From contig NZ_JAJTUT010000002.1 in assembly GCF_022399565.1 (NCBI RefSeq), forward strand, positions 62,001 to 126,000: a stretch of 64,000 nucleotides of DNA, read 5' to 3'. A program made the position numbers and the translations under genes. The stretch comes from Flavobacterium algicola. Lineage in GTDB: Bacteria; Bacteroidota; Bacteroidia; Flavobacteriales; Flavobacteriaceae. A model generated the notes under the pieces. It was not told the origin of the DNA. It ran no database searches and worked only from the letters and a program-made list of their open reading frames with translations. Positions 49,846-59,032 of this stretch are shown here, piece after piece (positions within the stretch are counted from its first letter, which is position 1; the number at the start of each line of letters is the position of its first letter).

Positions 49846-52446
49846 ATGAATTTAAAAAAACTAGTTTTAGTAGCTTTTATAAATGCTTTTTGTAATTTTT
49901 CTTTTTCCCAAGAAAAAGCAATCATCAATATTGATACACAAAACGGGCATGCCATAAAAATAGGTTCTAGCGGATTTAACGTTCGTATAGCCGATAAAAG
50001 CTGGAGTTATTTACATCCCGATTTTAGACAGGCTGTACATGAGTTAAAACCAGGTTGGCTTCGTTATTTCTCAGGAACAATGGGAGATGCCTTTAACAGC
50101 GCAACAGGTCAGTATGATATTGATTATGCGATGATGTTTGATCATCCTGAGCAATATCTAAAAGGATACCGATTTACAAAAGTAAAAGGACCACACCGTG
50201 TAATTGACTTATATGATTTGTTGAGTGAAATAAACGGAAAATTAGTAATCACAATCAATGGGTTTACTGAAACACCCGAAATGACACTTGAGCTAGCACG
50301 CTTTTGTAAAAACAATAATATTCAAGTAGCCACTTGGCAATTTTGTAATGAGCCGTACTTTTATGTGCCTCACAGAGAGCGCTACTGGTGGAACAGCGGA
50401 TATGATTATGCTGCAAAAATGAAGCCTCATGCGGATGCTATTAAAACCGTTTTTCCTGATGCATTCTTAGCGCTGAATAATACTTGGGATGGAATTTGGG
50501 GATTCATGAAAGAAATCAATAGTTACCAAAAGGAGAAAGGTGCTTATTGGAATGTGTTTTCAAAACACTCTTACGCACCACATACGGGTAAAAAGGAATC
50601 TGTTGAAGACGCTTATAAAAGAGCCAATACAAAACTATTGGAAGCGACTTCGCCAGCGGCCATGAAGGAAATCGAAGACTATTCTTGGAAAGATGTACCG
50701 ATGGTAATAACCGAATTTGGAGTTTGGAATGCACCTTTAAACGGAATCTATTCGAGTATTTATAATATTGAATACGTGATGCGTCAGTTGCAACATACAA
50801 ACACTTGGTACGTAGGTGCTCATGAAGTTAGTAGTAAATACGGTCCTAAGAAGAACATCAACAAACAAATTGAAGAAGCGTATAAAAACGGAACAAAACT
50901 AGACACAGATGCCATCTTAACAGGAATCGATAAAACCTTGGAAGGAAAAGCTTTTGAAATTTATCATGAAGTTACCAATCATGGTGATTTTATTTTTGAT
51001 TCTAATGTGAGTTCAGGATTTAAAGCTCCGGGATTGAAGAAAGCAATTGAAACGGCCTTTTATACACAAGCGTATCGCGGAATTAATGGCTATGATTATT
51101 TGGTTTTTACCAATAGATCAGCGGAGTCCAAAGATTTTGATATCGTGATTGATGGCGTTCCTTTGGATAAAAAAATAGAAGTGAATTTTATTTCTGCCAA
51201 TGCATTAACGGTTGAAAACACAGATATTCAGAAAACGACTTTCAATTCAGGAAAAATAAACATTCCGCCTTTCAGTGTGTCGGTGGCTAAATGGCCTTCC
51301 AAATTAGTAACCAAACCTGCTGTTCCTACGATTTATAAAGGAGAAGTATTGGCTGAAAGTATGAAGTTAACTTGGGGTGCTATTGAAAACGTATCCAATT
51401 ATACGATTCTTTACGGAAAAGAGGAAAACAATTTAAACGAAAAAATTACGGTTAAAGGAAATTCAGTACATTCTATAGAAGTTAAGAATTTAGATAATAA
51501 GGCTACTTATTATTTTAAAATCAATACTGAAAACAATTCAGGTGTAAGTGATTTTTCGAACCAAATCAGTTTGAAAAATGCTGTTCCTGATACCCCTGAA
51601 ATTTTTAAAACAGCCAGACGAGATAACACGGCCACTATTTTTTGGAAAAGTGTAACCAATGCCGCTGGATATAAATTAAAATATACAAACAGTAAAACGG
51701 GCAAAGAAACTTTGGTTGAAACCAATAATGTTTTTGGTTTTAGATTAGAAGATTTAGAATACGATCTACCGTACCAAATTTCAGTGGCGGCATATAATGG
51801 AGTAGGTTTAAGTTCATTCTCCAAACCTACCACAATTGTTTTATCTAAAAAAGTGCCTTTAAGTCCGCTGAATGTTTCTGCCATAAAAGAAGCGAATGGA
51901 AACGTAGCTGTAAAATGGATTGCACAAGATTCGATTCTTCCAGAAACTACTTATAATGTATATAGAGGAGAAGAATTACATCAGTATCAAAAAATAGCGA
52001 CTGGTGTCAAAACGGTATCCTATACAGATGCTTCGGTTGAAAAAGATAAAATGTATTTTTATACAGTAAAAGCGGAAACGTCTGCAGGAGAAAGTAATTT
52101 TTATCCTAACACAGCCTCTTTATTAAGTACTGATCAAGAGTATTCGATAGAAATACAAAACGTTGAAAAGCAAGAAGACGGATTTTTATTTAAAGTTGCC
52201 TTTAAAAATATTTTGTTAGATGGCGAATTTACTTATGGCTTGAAAGTAGAAAATATATCCTATTTAACCGTTGAAGAACAATTGATAAAAGGAACGAACT
52301 TGTCTCAAAATTCTAAAACATTTGAGGTTTTTGTATCCAATGACGAATTAGCCAAAAAGTCTAAATATGCAATAAAAGCCTTTATTAATACCAATGGGAA
52401 AAGTCTTTTTAGTAAGTTGCCCAATAAAAGTATCCAAACAGATTAA
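49846..52446 (+). CDS. Clan GH-A-type glycoside hydrolase with fibronectin type III tail; family not firmly assigned
   Basis: 866 residues with signal peptide (1 to about 21). The catalytic region (about 25-380) has clan GH-A traits: LKPGWLRYFSGTMGD (68-81), VATWQFCNEPYFYVP with candidate acid/base Glu169, HSYAPHTG, and MVITEFGVWN with candidate nucleophile Glu290. A beta domain follows (about 380-475). Then come about three FN3 modules (about 477-765; KLTWGAIENVSNYTILYG, ATIFWKSVTNAAGYKLKY, AVKWIAQDS) and a C-terminal beta-sandwich. The layout is reminiscent of GH39/GH51/GH79-type exo-enzymes, but I cannot name the family. It is encoded between two sulfatases, so it may act on desulfated ends. 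Confidence 0.7.
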   Translation: MNLKKLVLVAFINAFCNFSFSQEKAIINIDTQNGHAIKIGSSGFNVRIADKSWSYLHPDFRQAVHELKPGWLRYFSGTMGDAFNSATGQYDIDYAMMFDHPEQYLKGYRFTKVKGPHRVIDLYDLLSEINGKLVITINGFTETPEMTLELARFCKNNNIQVATWQFCNEPYFYVPHRERYWWNSGYDYAAKMKPHADAIKTVFPDAFLALNNTWDGIWGFMKEINSYQKEKGAYWNVFSKHSYAPHTGKKESVEDAYKRANTKLLEATSPAAMKEIEDYSWKDVPMVITEFGVWNAPLNGIYSSIYNIEYVMRQLQHTNTWYVGAHEVSSKYGPKKNINKQIEEAYKNGTKLDTDAILTGIDKTLEGKAFEIYHEVTNHGDFIFDSNVSSGFKAPGLKKAIETAFYTQAYRGINGYDYLVFTNRSAESKDFDIVIDGVPLDKKIEVNFISANALTVENTDIQKTTFNSGKINIPPFSVSVAKWPSKLVTKPAVPTIYKGEVLAESMKLTWGAIENVSNYTILYGKEENNLNEKITVKGNSVHSIEVKNLDNKATYYFKINTENNSGVSDFSNQISLKNAVPDTPEIFKTARRDNTATIFWKSVTNAAGYKLKYTNSKTGKETLVETNNVFGFRLEDLEYDLPYQISVAAYNGVGLSSFSKPTTIVLSKKVPLSPLNVSAIKEANGNVAVKWIAQDSILPETTYNVYRGEELHQYQKIATGVKTVSYTDASVEKDKMYFYTVKAETSAGESNFYPNTASLLSTDQEYSIEIQNVEKQEDGFLFKVAFKNILLDGEFTYGLKVENISYLTVEEQLIKGTNLSQNSKTFEVFVSNDELAKKSKYAIKAFINTNGKSLFSKLPNKSIQTD

Positions 52447-52467
52447 AATAAAATAAATAGCATAACC

Positions 52468-53970
52468 ATGAATGCATTCAAAATTTTTCTAGCATTGATT
52501 GTTGTATCTTCTTGCCAGACTAAAAAAATAGTCAATCAAGAGAATGCAAGGGATAAAGTTCAAAAGCCAAATATTGTCTATATTCTAGCCGATGATATGG
52601 GATATGGTGATGTTTCTGCTTTGAATGCTGCTTCGGGAATTCAAACGCCTAACATGGATAAGATGCTTCAAAATGGAGTACATTTTTCAGATACGCATAC
52701 CAATTCATCTGTTTGTACACCTACACGATATGGGATACTTACCGGACGTTATGCTTGGAGAAGTCGTTTGAAAAGTGGCGTACTTCATGGATATGACGAA
52801 GCTTTAATTGAAGAGGATAGACCTACAGTTGCATCATTTCTAAAAGTCAATGGATATAAAACGGCTTGTATTGGAAAATGGCACATGGGATTAGGTTTTC
52901 AATCGAAAGACAATTCGCCTGTAAAAGATGAGAACGGACTAAGTAATGTTGATTTTACTAAAACAATAGGATCTCCTAATTTACTAGGATTTGATTATTC
53001 GTATATCATTCCAGCATCATTAGATATGCCTCCTTATGTGTATATTGAAAACGGTAAGGCAGTTGAAATTCCTTCGACTTATACAAATGGAAAAAAAGAA
53101 AATGTAGATGGTCGCGGTGTTTTTTGGAGACCAGGAGAAGCAGCTCCGAGTTTTGTTTTCGAAAAAGTATTAGACAATTTTACTCAGAAAACAGTTTCTT
53201 ATATTGGTGATCAAAAGAAAGACGATACGCCTTTCTTTATCTATTTCCCATTAACAGCTCCTCACACACCTTGGTTGCCAACAGGAAATGCCAATGGTAA
53301 ATCGAAAGCAGGTCGCTACGGTGATTTTGTAACGATGGTTGATGATGCAGTAGGTGCAGTTGTCGAAGCCTTAGAAAAAGCAGGAAAGTTAGAGAATACT
53401 TTAATTATTGTTACATCTGATAACGGATCAAACTGGAAACCAGAAGATAAAAAAGCCTATGCACATCGTGCCAATTATATCTTCAAAGGTCAAAAAGCAG
53501 ATATCTATGAAGGAGGACACCGAGTTCCTTACATTGCACAATGGAAAGGGGTAATTCCAGCGGGAACGCAATCTAATGAAATCATGTGTACTACAGATTT
53601 ATATGCTACCGTAGCAGGAGTATTGCACAAACCTATCACAAAGAATGAAGGACCGGATAGTTACAACCTTTGGTCGGCTTATACTTCAAACGTTAAAACA
53701 CCTATAAGAGAAGCGATTGTTCATCACTCTTATGATGGAATGTTTTCAATTCGAAAAGGAAACTGGAAATTCACACCTCAATTAGGTTCTGGAGGTTTTA
53801 CGAAACCTAAAACATTAGAAGCAAAAAACGGTGAAGCTCCTGGAACTTTATATGATATGGCTAAGGATCCACAAGAAGAAAATAATTTGTATAAACAACA
53901 TCCAGAAGTAGTGAAAGAATTGACGCAACTTTTAGAAAAATATAAAGCGCAAGGACAGAGTAGAATGTAA
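52468..53970 (+). CDS. Formylglycine-dependent (family S1) sulfatase, lipoprotein
   Basis: 500 residues with lipobox VVSSC (Cys16). Metal site NIVYILADDMGYGD; Cys83 in SVCTPTRYGILTGRYAWRS is the modified residue, with Thr in place of Ser in CxPxR; GKWHMGLGF, FPLTAPHTPWLP and VTSDNGSNWKP follow. It shares the RYG(I/L)LTG and YIENG features with the sulfatase at 35115. Last gene of the 48342 operon before a 291-base gap. It probably removes sulfate from galactose or a side-chain sugar; the position is not predictable by eye. Confidence 0.94.
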   Translation: MNAFKIFLALIVVSSCQTKKIVNQENARDKVQKPNIVYILADDMGYGDVSALNAASGIQTPNMDKMLQNGVHFSDTHTNSSVCTPTRYGILTGRYAWRSRLKSGVLHGYDEALIEEDRPTVASFLKVNGYKTACIGKWHMGLGFQSKDNSPVKDENGLSNVDFTKTIGSPNLLGFDYSYIIPASLDMPPYVYIENGKAVEIPSTYTNGKKENVDGRGVFWRPGEAAPSFVFEKVLDNFTQKTVSYIGDQKKDDTPFFIYFPLTAPHTPWLPTGNANGKSKAGRYGDFVTMVDDAVGAVVEALEKAGKLENTLIIVTSDNGSNWKPEDKKAYAHRANYIFKGQKADIYEGGHRVPYIAQWKGVIPAGTQSNEIMCTTDLYATVAGVLHKPITKNEGPDSYNLWSAYTSNVKTPIREAIVHHSYDGMFSIRKGNWKFTPQLGSGGFTKPKTLEAKNGEAPGTLYDMAKDPQEENNLYKQHPEVVKELTQLLEKYKAQGQSRM

Positions 53971-54074
53971 TTTATAGTAACCCGTTGGCTGCAATTAGTT
54001 TTTGATGATAATTTTCGTCAGTTCGAAGGTTAATTTTTATGCTTAAAAAAAGAAATATATAATGACGATTTCTT

Positions 54075-54098
54075 TGTCAGGCTGAGCTTGTCGAAGCC
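54075..54098 (+). repeat. Interspersed short repeat of the flavobacterial TTCGACAAGCTCAGCC type
   Basis: A 24-base element with the core GCTGAGCTTGTCGAAGCC lies in the gap between sulfatase and GH97. This sequence, often seen as TTCGACAAGCTCAGCC on the other strand, is familiar from intergenic regions of many Flavobacteriaceae genomes. A possibly decayed relative (GTCAGTTCGAAGG) lies about 50 bases upstream. No second full copy was noticed in this window. Confidence 0.6.
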
Positions 54099-54261
54099 CT
54101 TTTTAATAATTATACTCAAGTAGTTTATATTATTGCATTTATAAATTGTATCAAAATCAGCAAGACCATGATTGATTTGAGTAATTGTTTTTTATTTAAA
54201 TGGTTTAGTTTTAAAAATTACTATTAAAACATACTACAAATCTTTTTTACCTATAACCAAA

Positions 54262-56193
54262 ATGATGACAAACCAAAAAAAGACCCAATTATTAAGTTCA
54301 AAATTCACTCTCTTGCTACTGATGCTATTAGTTGCGGCGACTGCTTTTGCTACTAAAAAGAAAAATTATACCGTAAAATCTCCAGAAGGGGAACTAACGG
54401 TCGTAATCAATAATGAGAATGATGTTGTAAGCTATAAGCTGTTGAAAAACGGACAAGAATTAATAGGTTCGTCTGAGATTTCTATTTTGGCTAATGGTGT
54501 CACGGCAAAAATAACAGGCTGTAAAAATAATTCAGAAAACAAAGATTGGAAACCGGTTTGGGGACAATTTAGTGAGATAAAAAACAAGTACAACGAATTG
54601 GTTCTTTCGATAAAACTATCTGAAGGGAAAGCTAAATTATATGTTCGTGCTTATAATAACGGATTTGGCTTTCGATATGAATTAGAAGGAATTCAAAAAG
54701 GTACCGAAGCTCGTTTTTATTGTGAATACAATTTGAATACTAACGATGTTTTGTATTGTCCGGCGGGAGAAAATGTTCCTTTGGGACCATTGTCTTTCCC
54801 TGATTTTGAGACAAAGAAAGTACTTCCTAAATTAATGATGCCGTTGGTGGTAGAACATTCTGAAAAATCCTTTTTATCCTTATTAGAGTCGGATTTGTTT
54901 GTGGCTCCAGATTTTGGTGTGATTAAATTTAGTTACGATAAAGATAAAAAACGAATCGTTGCCATTACTACGATCAAGCTTACCGATAAAAAATTAACAA
55001 CTCCATGGCGTGTTATTTTAGTCAATGACAATGTTGGAGATTTGGTAACCAATACCGTTCCGCTAAATTTAGCGACAGAGAACCAAATAAAAGATACTTC
55101 GTGGATCAAACCAGGAAAAACATTGTGGGATTGGAGAGTACATGATTACAAAACGGTTGATGGTTTTACGTATGGAAACAATACCGAAAGTTACGAGCGT
55201 TTTATTGACTTCGCTGCTAAAAAAGGAATCGAATATTTTTTAATTGATGCCAATTGGTATGATAAAGTGAGCAAAGGTCATTTTGAAGTAACATCAGGTC
55301 TTGATCTTGAAAAAGTTTCAAAATACGCCAGTGACAAAGGAGTGAAATTAATTCTATATTATGACCGACATAAAGGAGATTATGGAGATGAAACATTATT
55401 CTCTTACTTTGAATCACTAGGAATGAGTGGTATAAAATATGGCTTCATGGGGAGTAATGTCTCCTTTACATTGGATGCTATTTCTCAAAGTGCCAACAAT
55501 CATTTGGTAGTCGATTTTCATGATAGCCCAGTTCCTTTTACAGGTATAGAGCGCACTTTGCCAAATGCGATTACGAAAGAATATTGTCACGCGCAACAAG
55601 ACTCTAGAAAAGCTTTTACGCCAGAATCTTTCATTAGAATGGCACTGATAAATGCGATTCAAGGACCTTTGGACATGAACAATGGGAATTTTGACATTGT
55701 AGGAATCAACAAAGGGGAGAGACAAAGAGGTCCTAAACAACTGAATTCGTATTTCTCAACAGTAGTTTCAGAGTCGGCTCGTACTTTGATAATTTACAGT
55801 GGATTAGTTTGTATTCCAGATGCTCCTGAAGCTTATGAGAAAAAAGCAGATCTTTTTGAATTTATTGAAAAACTACCAGTTGGAAAATGGGATGAAAGCA
55901 AGGTTCTGCATGCGGAAATGGATCAATACATTTCTACTGCCCGTAGACATGGAAAAGAATGGTTCGTAGGTTCAGTAGCTAATCAAGAAGGAAAGACATT
56001 AGATATCAAATTGGATTTTCTAGAAGAAGGAAAAACCTATGATGTAACCTACTATGAAGATGCAAAAGACACACACGGACTTAAAAATCCTGAAACTTAT
56101 CAAATAAGAAAAGGGAAAGTGAATAAAGGAACGATTATAAAAGCCATAATGGCGCCTAGCGGTGGACATTGTATGTGGATTAAACCAGAATAA
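54262..56193 (+). CDS. GH97 glycoside hydrolase (alpha-glucosidase/alpha-galactosidase family)
   Basis: 643 residues with signal peptide (1 to about 30). The N-terminal beta super-sandwich starts YTVKSPEGELTVVINNENDVVSYKL, followed by a TIM barrel (KTLWDWRVHD, GIEYFLIDANWYD, VKLILYYDRH, IKYGFMG, NHLVVDFHDSPVPFTGIERTLPN) and a C-terminal beta domain. These are the GH97 landmarks. In the retaining alpha-galactosidase branch (BtGal97b type) the IKxDF position is the nucleophile Asp; here it is Gly394, while Glu440 lies in AITKEYCHAQ. This favours the inverting branch or an altered specificity. Followed after 7 bases by a sulfatase. Confidence 0.88.
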   Translation: MMTNQKKTQLLSSKFTLLLLMLLVAATAFATKKKNYTVKSPEGELTVVINNENDVVSYKLLKNGQELIGSSEISILANGVTAKITGCKNNSENKDWKPVWGQFSEIKNKYNELVLSIKLSEGKAKLYVRAYNNGFGFRYELEGIQKGTEARFYCEYNLNTNDVLYCPAGENVPLGPLSFPDFETKKVLPKLMMPLVVEHSEKSFLSLLESDLFVAPDFGVIKFSYDKDKKRIVAITTIKLTDKKLTTPWRVILVNDNVGDLVTNTVPLNLATENQIKDTSWIKPGKTLWDWRVHDYKTVDGFTYGNNTESYERFIDFAAKKGIEYFLIDANWYDKVSKGHFEVTSGLDLEKVSKYASDKGVKLILYYDRHKGDYGDETLFSYFESLGMSGIKYGFMGSNVSFTLDAISQSANNHLVVDFHDSPVPFTGIERTLPNAITKEYCHAQQDSRKAFTPESFIRMALINAIQGPLDMNNGNFDIVGINKGERQRGPKQLNSYFSTVVSESARTLIIYSGLVCIPDAPEAYEKKADLFEFIEKLPVGKWDESKVLHAEMDQYISTARRHGKEWFVGSVANQEGKTLDIKLDFLEEGKTYDVTYYEDAKDTHGLKNPETYQIRKGKVNKGTIIKAIMAPSGGHCMWIKPE

Positions 56194-56200
56194 ATTAGCT

Positions 56201-57814
56201 ATGAATAAAATACTATCAATAATGTTAGTTGCTGCTTTAGCAACGGCATGTGGAGAAAAAAAAGCAGTTGCTCAAACGGACAAACTAACAGAGCAAGCGA
56301 CCCAGAAACCGAACATTCTTTTCATCTTAGTGGATGATTTAGGGTATGCGGATTTAAGTGTGATGGGAAGCGAATATTATGAAACACCAAATATTGATGT
56401 TATTGCCATGTCAGGGACAATTTTTGTCAATGGCTATGCAGCGTGTACAGTATGTAGCCCATCAAGAGCTAGTTTGATGAATGGTCAGTTTACGGCTAGA
56501 CATGGAATGACACAATACGAAGGAGGGAAAACAGGTCAAACTTGGAAAAATCTCAACAGACACACTAAACTTTTACCACCTGAATACAGACATTTTTTAA
56601 ATCCTGATGATATCACCTTGCCAGAGATTTTAAAAGATAATGGATATAGTACTTTTTTTGCTGGAAAATGGCATTTAGGAGGCGAAGAACAACATTCAAT
56701 GCCTACCGATCATGGATTTGATATTAATATAGGAGGTAATGAAAGTGGAGGTCCTAATGGGGGGTATTTCTCTCCTTTCAAAAATCCAAATCTGACTAAT
56801 TTTGAAGATGAAAAAGGAATGCCGTTGGCTATGAAGTTAGCTAAGGAAACGTCAAAATTTATTACCAATAATAAAGACGGTAGATTCTTTGCCTATTTGT
56901 CTTTTTACGAAGTGCATGCTCCTATTCAAACGACTAAAGAAAAATGGACAAAGTACCGTAACAAAGCCGAGAAAATGGGAATTCATGAAAATGGTTTTGC
57001 CATGGAACGTGTTTTGCCTGCTAGAAAACACCAAGATAATCCAGTATATGCTGGTTTGATAGAACAAGTGGATGATGCTATAGGTGTTGTAATGAAAACT
57101 TTGAAAACTTTGAATCTGGATAAAAATACCATTGTTGTTTTCACATCGGATAATGGTGGGGTAACTTCTGGAGATAATTTTTCGACTAATGCTTTAGATT
57201 TAAGAGGAGGAAAAGGATACCAATGGGAAGGTGGAGTTAAAGTGCCGTATTTCATTTATGTACCATGGATGCAACAAGGTGGAAATAAAATTGAAGAAGC
57301 AGTATCAGGAGTCGATTTATACCCAACGTTACTTGATCTAGTAAATGTTCCTCAAAACAGTAAACATATAGTAGATGGTGTAAGTTTAAAACCACTTTTA
57401 GAAAAAGGCAGCATTGCTCAAAGACCTTTGTACTGGCATTATCCTCATTATGGAAATCAAGGGGGAGAACCAAGTTCAATTATTAGAGAAGGAAACCACA
57501 AATTGATATACTACTGGGAAGATGAAAGAGTAGAGTTGTATAACCTTAAAACGGATGTAGGCGAAACAAAAGACATTTCGAAAACTGAACCCAAATTGAC
57601 GCTTCAAATGAAGAACAAACTTTTAACTTGGTTAAAAAGTATGAATACGCATTACGCTGAAGTTGATCCTTTGTGGAATCAAGCAGCATGGAATAAAAAG
57701 TTAGAAGACAACAAAACCAAATTAATGCCGAGATTGGAGAAAGATCGTAAAGAAATTTTGACTCCAGGTTGGGAACCAAATAAAAATTGGTGGGGAAGTG
57801 ACATTTCTAAATAA
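56201..57814 (+). CDS. Formylglycine-dependent (family S1) sulfatase, lipoprotein
   Basis: About 537 residues from the ATG at 56201, which gives MNKILSIMLVAALATAC (lipobox Cys17); an in-frame GTG inside GH97 is unlikely. Metal site NILFILVDDLGYAD; Cys85 in CTVCSPSRASLMNG; GKWHLGGEEQHSMPTDHGFD, FYEVHAPIQTTKEKW, FTSDNGGVTSGDN and PLYWHYPHYGNQGG follow. The sequence differs clearly from the two other sulfatase pairs in the window, so it is a third subfamily. It lies between GH97 and a GH43/GH117-like enzyme with 7-base gaps on either side, so the three form one operon. Confidence 0.94.
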   Translation: MNKILSIMLVAALATACGEKKAVAQTDKLTEQATQKPNILFILVDDLGYADLSVMGSEYYETPNIDVIAMSGTIFVNGYAACTVCSPSRASLMNGQFTARHGMTQYEGGKTGQTWKNLNRHTKLLPPEYRHFLNPDDITLPEILKDNGYSTFFAGKWHLGGEEQHSMPTDHGFDINIGGNESGGPNGGYFSPFKNPNLTNFEDEKGMPLAMKLAKETSKFITNNKDGRFFAYLSFYEVHAPIQTTKEKWTKYRNKAEKMGIHENGFAMERVLPARKHQDNPVYAGLIEQVDDAIGVVMKTLKTLNLDKNTIVVFTSDNGGVTSGDNFSTNALDLRGGKGYQWEGGVKVPYFIYVPWMQQGGNKIEEAVSGVDLYPTLLDLVNVPQNSKHIVDGVSLKPLLEKGSIAQRPLYWHYPHYGNQGGEPSSIIREGNHKLIYYWEDERVELYNLKTDVGETKDISKTEPKLTLQMKNKLLTWLKSMNTHYAEVDPLWNQAAWNKKLEDNKTKLMPRLEKDRKEILTPGWEPNKNWWGSDISK

Positions 57815-57821
57815 ATTTTAA

Positions 57822-58937
57822 ATGAAAAAATATTTAGTAGTTTTCCCTCTGATGTTGCTTTTTTTTATTTCGAATGCTTGTAAATCAAGCAGAACCAATC
57901 AAAAGGAAGAATTTTTATCCGAGCATCCAGTATTTGAATTTATGCCTTTATCAAAAGAAGTGCAAACCAATTTTTTAAACAAAAAATTGTCATCAAATGC
58001 ACTTGTTGATCCAGGATATTGGACTTGGGGATTATCTGTTGTCCAATGGACTGATGGGAAATACCACGCCTATTACTCGCGTTGGAAATATGAATTTGGA
58101 TTTAATGCATGGTTGACTGATTGTGAAATAGCCCATGCCGTTTCTGATACACCAGAAGGGCCTTATGTTTTTAAAAATGTAGTGCTCGAAAGTAGAAATA
58201 AAGCAGGGTGGGAATTTGCAACAGCACATAACCCTAATGTTTGTGTTGCTAACGGAAAGTTGTATTTATATTACATCTCAACTGACTTAGAAGGGGTTTA
58301 TGATGGTGATAGAGAAGGGCAATCGGTTTCAAAATGGATAGCCAGTAATTGGAGCATTGCCAGAAACCGCCAGCGCATAGGCCTTGCTACGGCATCAAAT
58401 CCTGATGATACTTTTACCAGAACATTAAAACCAATAGTAGTTCCGCAAGAAGGCGTGTTTAAGAACATAGCGGTTAATCCTGCGGTTATATTTTCGAAAG
58501 GAAAGTTCACTATGATCATGAAAGGTGATGATATCGGACATGAAAAAGATTTTAGAATCCAGTTGGCTGGTCATTCTAAAAGTGGAGAAGGCCCATTTGA
58601 ATTTGAAAAAAAACCAGTTTATGATAAAGCGCAAACTGAAGATGCAACTCTTTGGTACGATCAAAAATTGAAACAGTATTTTATGGTTTGTCATGTCATT
58701 GGAAAACCCAATTTACTGCTATTATCATCAAAAGACAGTTATCAATGGAAATCAGAAGAGAGTTCTGTGTTTACCAAAAAAGAAATTTTGCTTGACAATG
58801 GTGAGATTTGGAAACCGGAACGTATGGAGCGTCCCTTTGTTTTAACAGATAAAAAAGGGCAACCCATCATGTTATTTGTAGCTATAAAAGACAAAGGAGT
58901 AAGTGGCAATATTGCTATTCCAATTAAGAAAAAGTAG
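57822..58937 (+). CDS. GH43/GH117-like beta-propeller glycoside hydrolase, lipoprotein
   Basis: 371 residues with lipobox FISNAC (Cys20). Propeller repeats: YWTWGLSVVQWTDGKYHAYYSRW, DCEIAHAVSDTPEGPYVF, TAHNPNVCVANGKLYLYYIS and EDATLWYDQKLKQYFMVCHV; the C-terminal blade has KPERMERPFVLTDKKGQPIMLF. It is related to the protein at 40394 (shared EIAH...PEGP, HNP(S/N)V and E(R)RPF/Q segments). Predicted exo-acting, retaining or inverting not known; GH43 (arabinose, xylose, galactose) and GH117 (anhydrogalactose) are the closest models. Third gene of the GH97-sulfatase operon. Confidence 0.75.
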   Translation: MKKYLVVFPLMLLFFISNACKSSRTNQKEEFLSEHPVFEFMPLSKEVQTNFLNKKLSSNALVDPGYWTWGLSVVQWTDGKYHAYYSRWKYEFGFNAWLTDCEIAHAVSDTPEGPYVFKNVVLESRNKAGWEFATAHNPNVCVANGKLYLYYISTDLEGVYDGDREGQSVSKWIASNWSIARNRQRIGLATASNPDDTFTRTLKPIVVPQEGVFKNIAVNPAVIFSKGKFTMIMKGDDIGHEKDFRIQLAGHSKSGEGPFEFEKKPVYDKAQTEDATLWYDQKLKQYFMVCHVIGKPNLLLLSSKDSYQWKSEESSVFTKKEILLDNGEIWKPERMERPFVLTDKKGQPIMLFVAIKDKGVSGNIAIPIKKK

Positions 58938-59032
58938 TACTGTAATAATTACTATTTCTTATTTGCATTATATGAAAACTTTATAATGTGTGTACATGTT
59001 ATTGATTATTAAAAACGTAATAAGTTATACCC

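Noticed and set aside
56162..56200. GTG start overlapping GH97 for the sulfatase
   Set aside because: The ATG at 56201 yields a proper lipoprotein signal, while the longer form would bury it.
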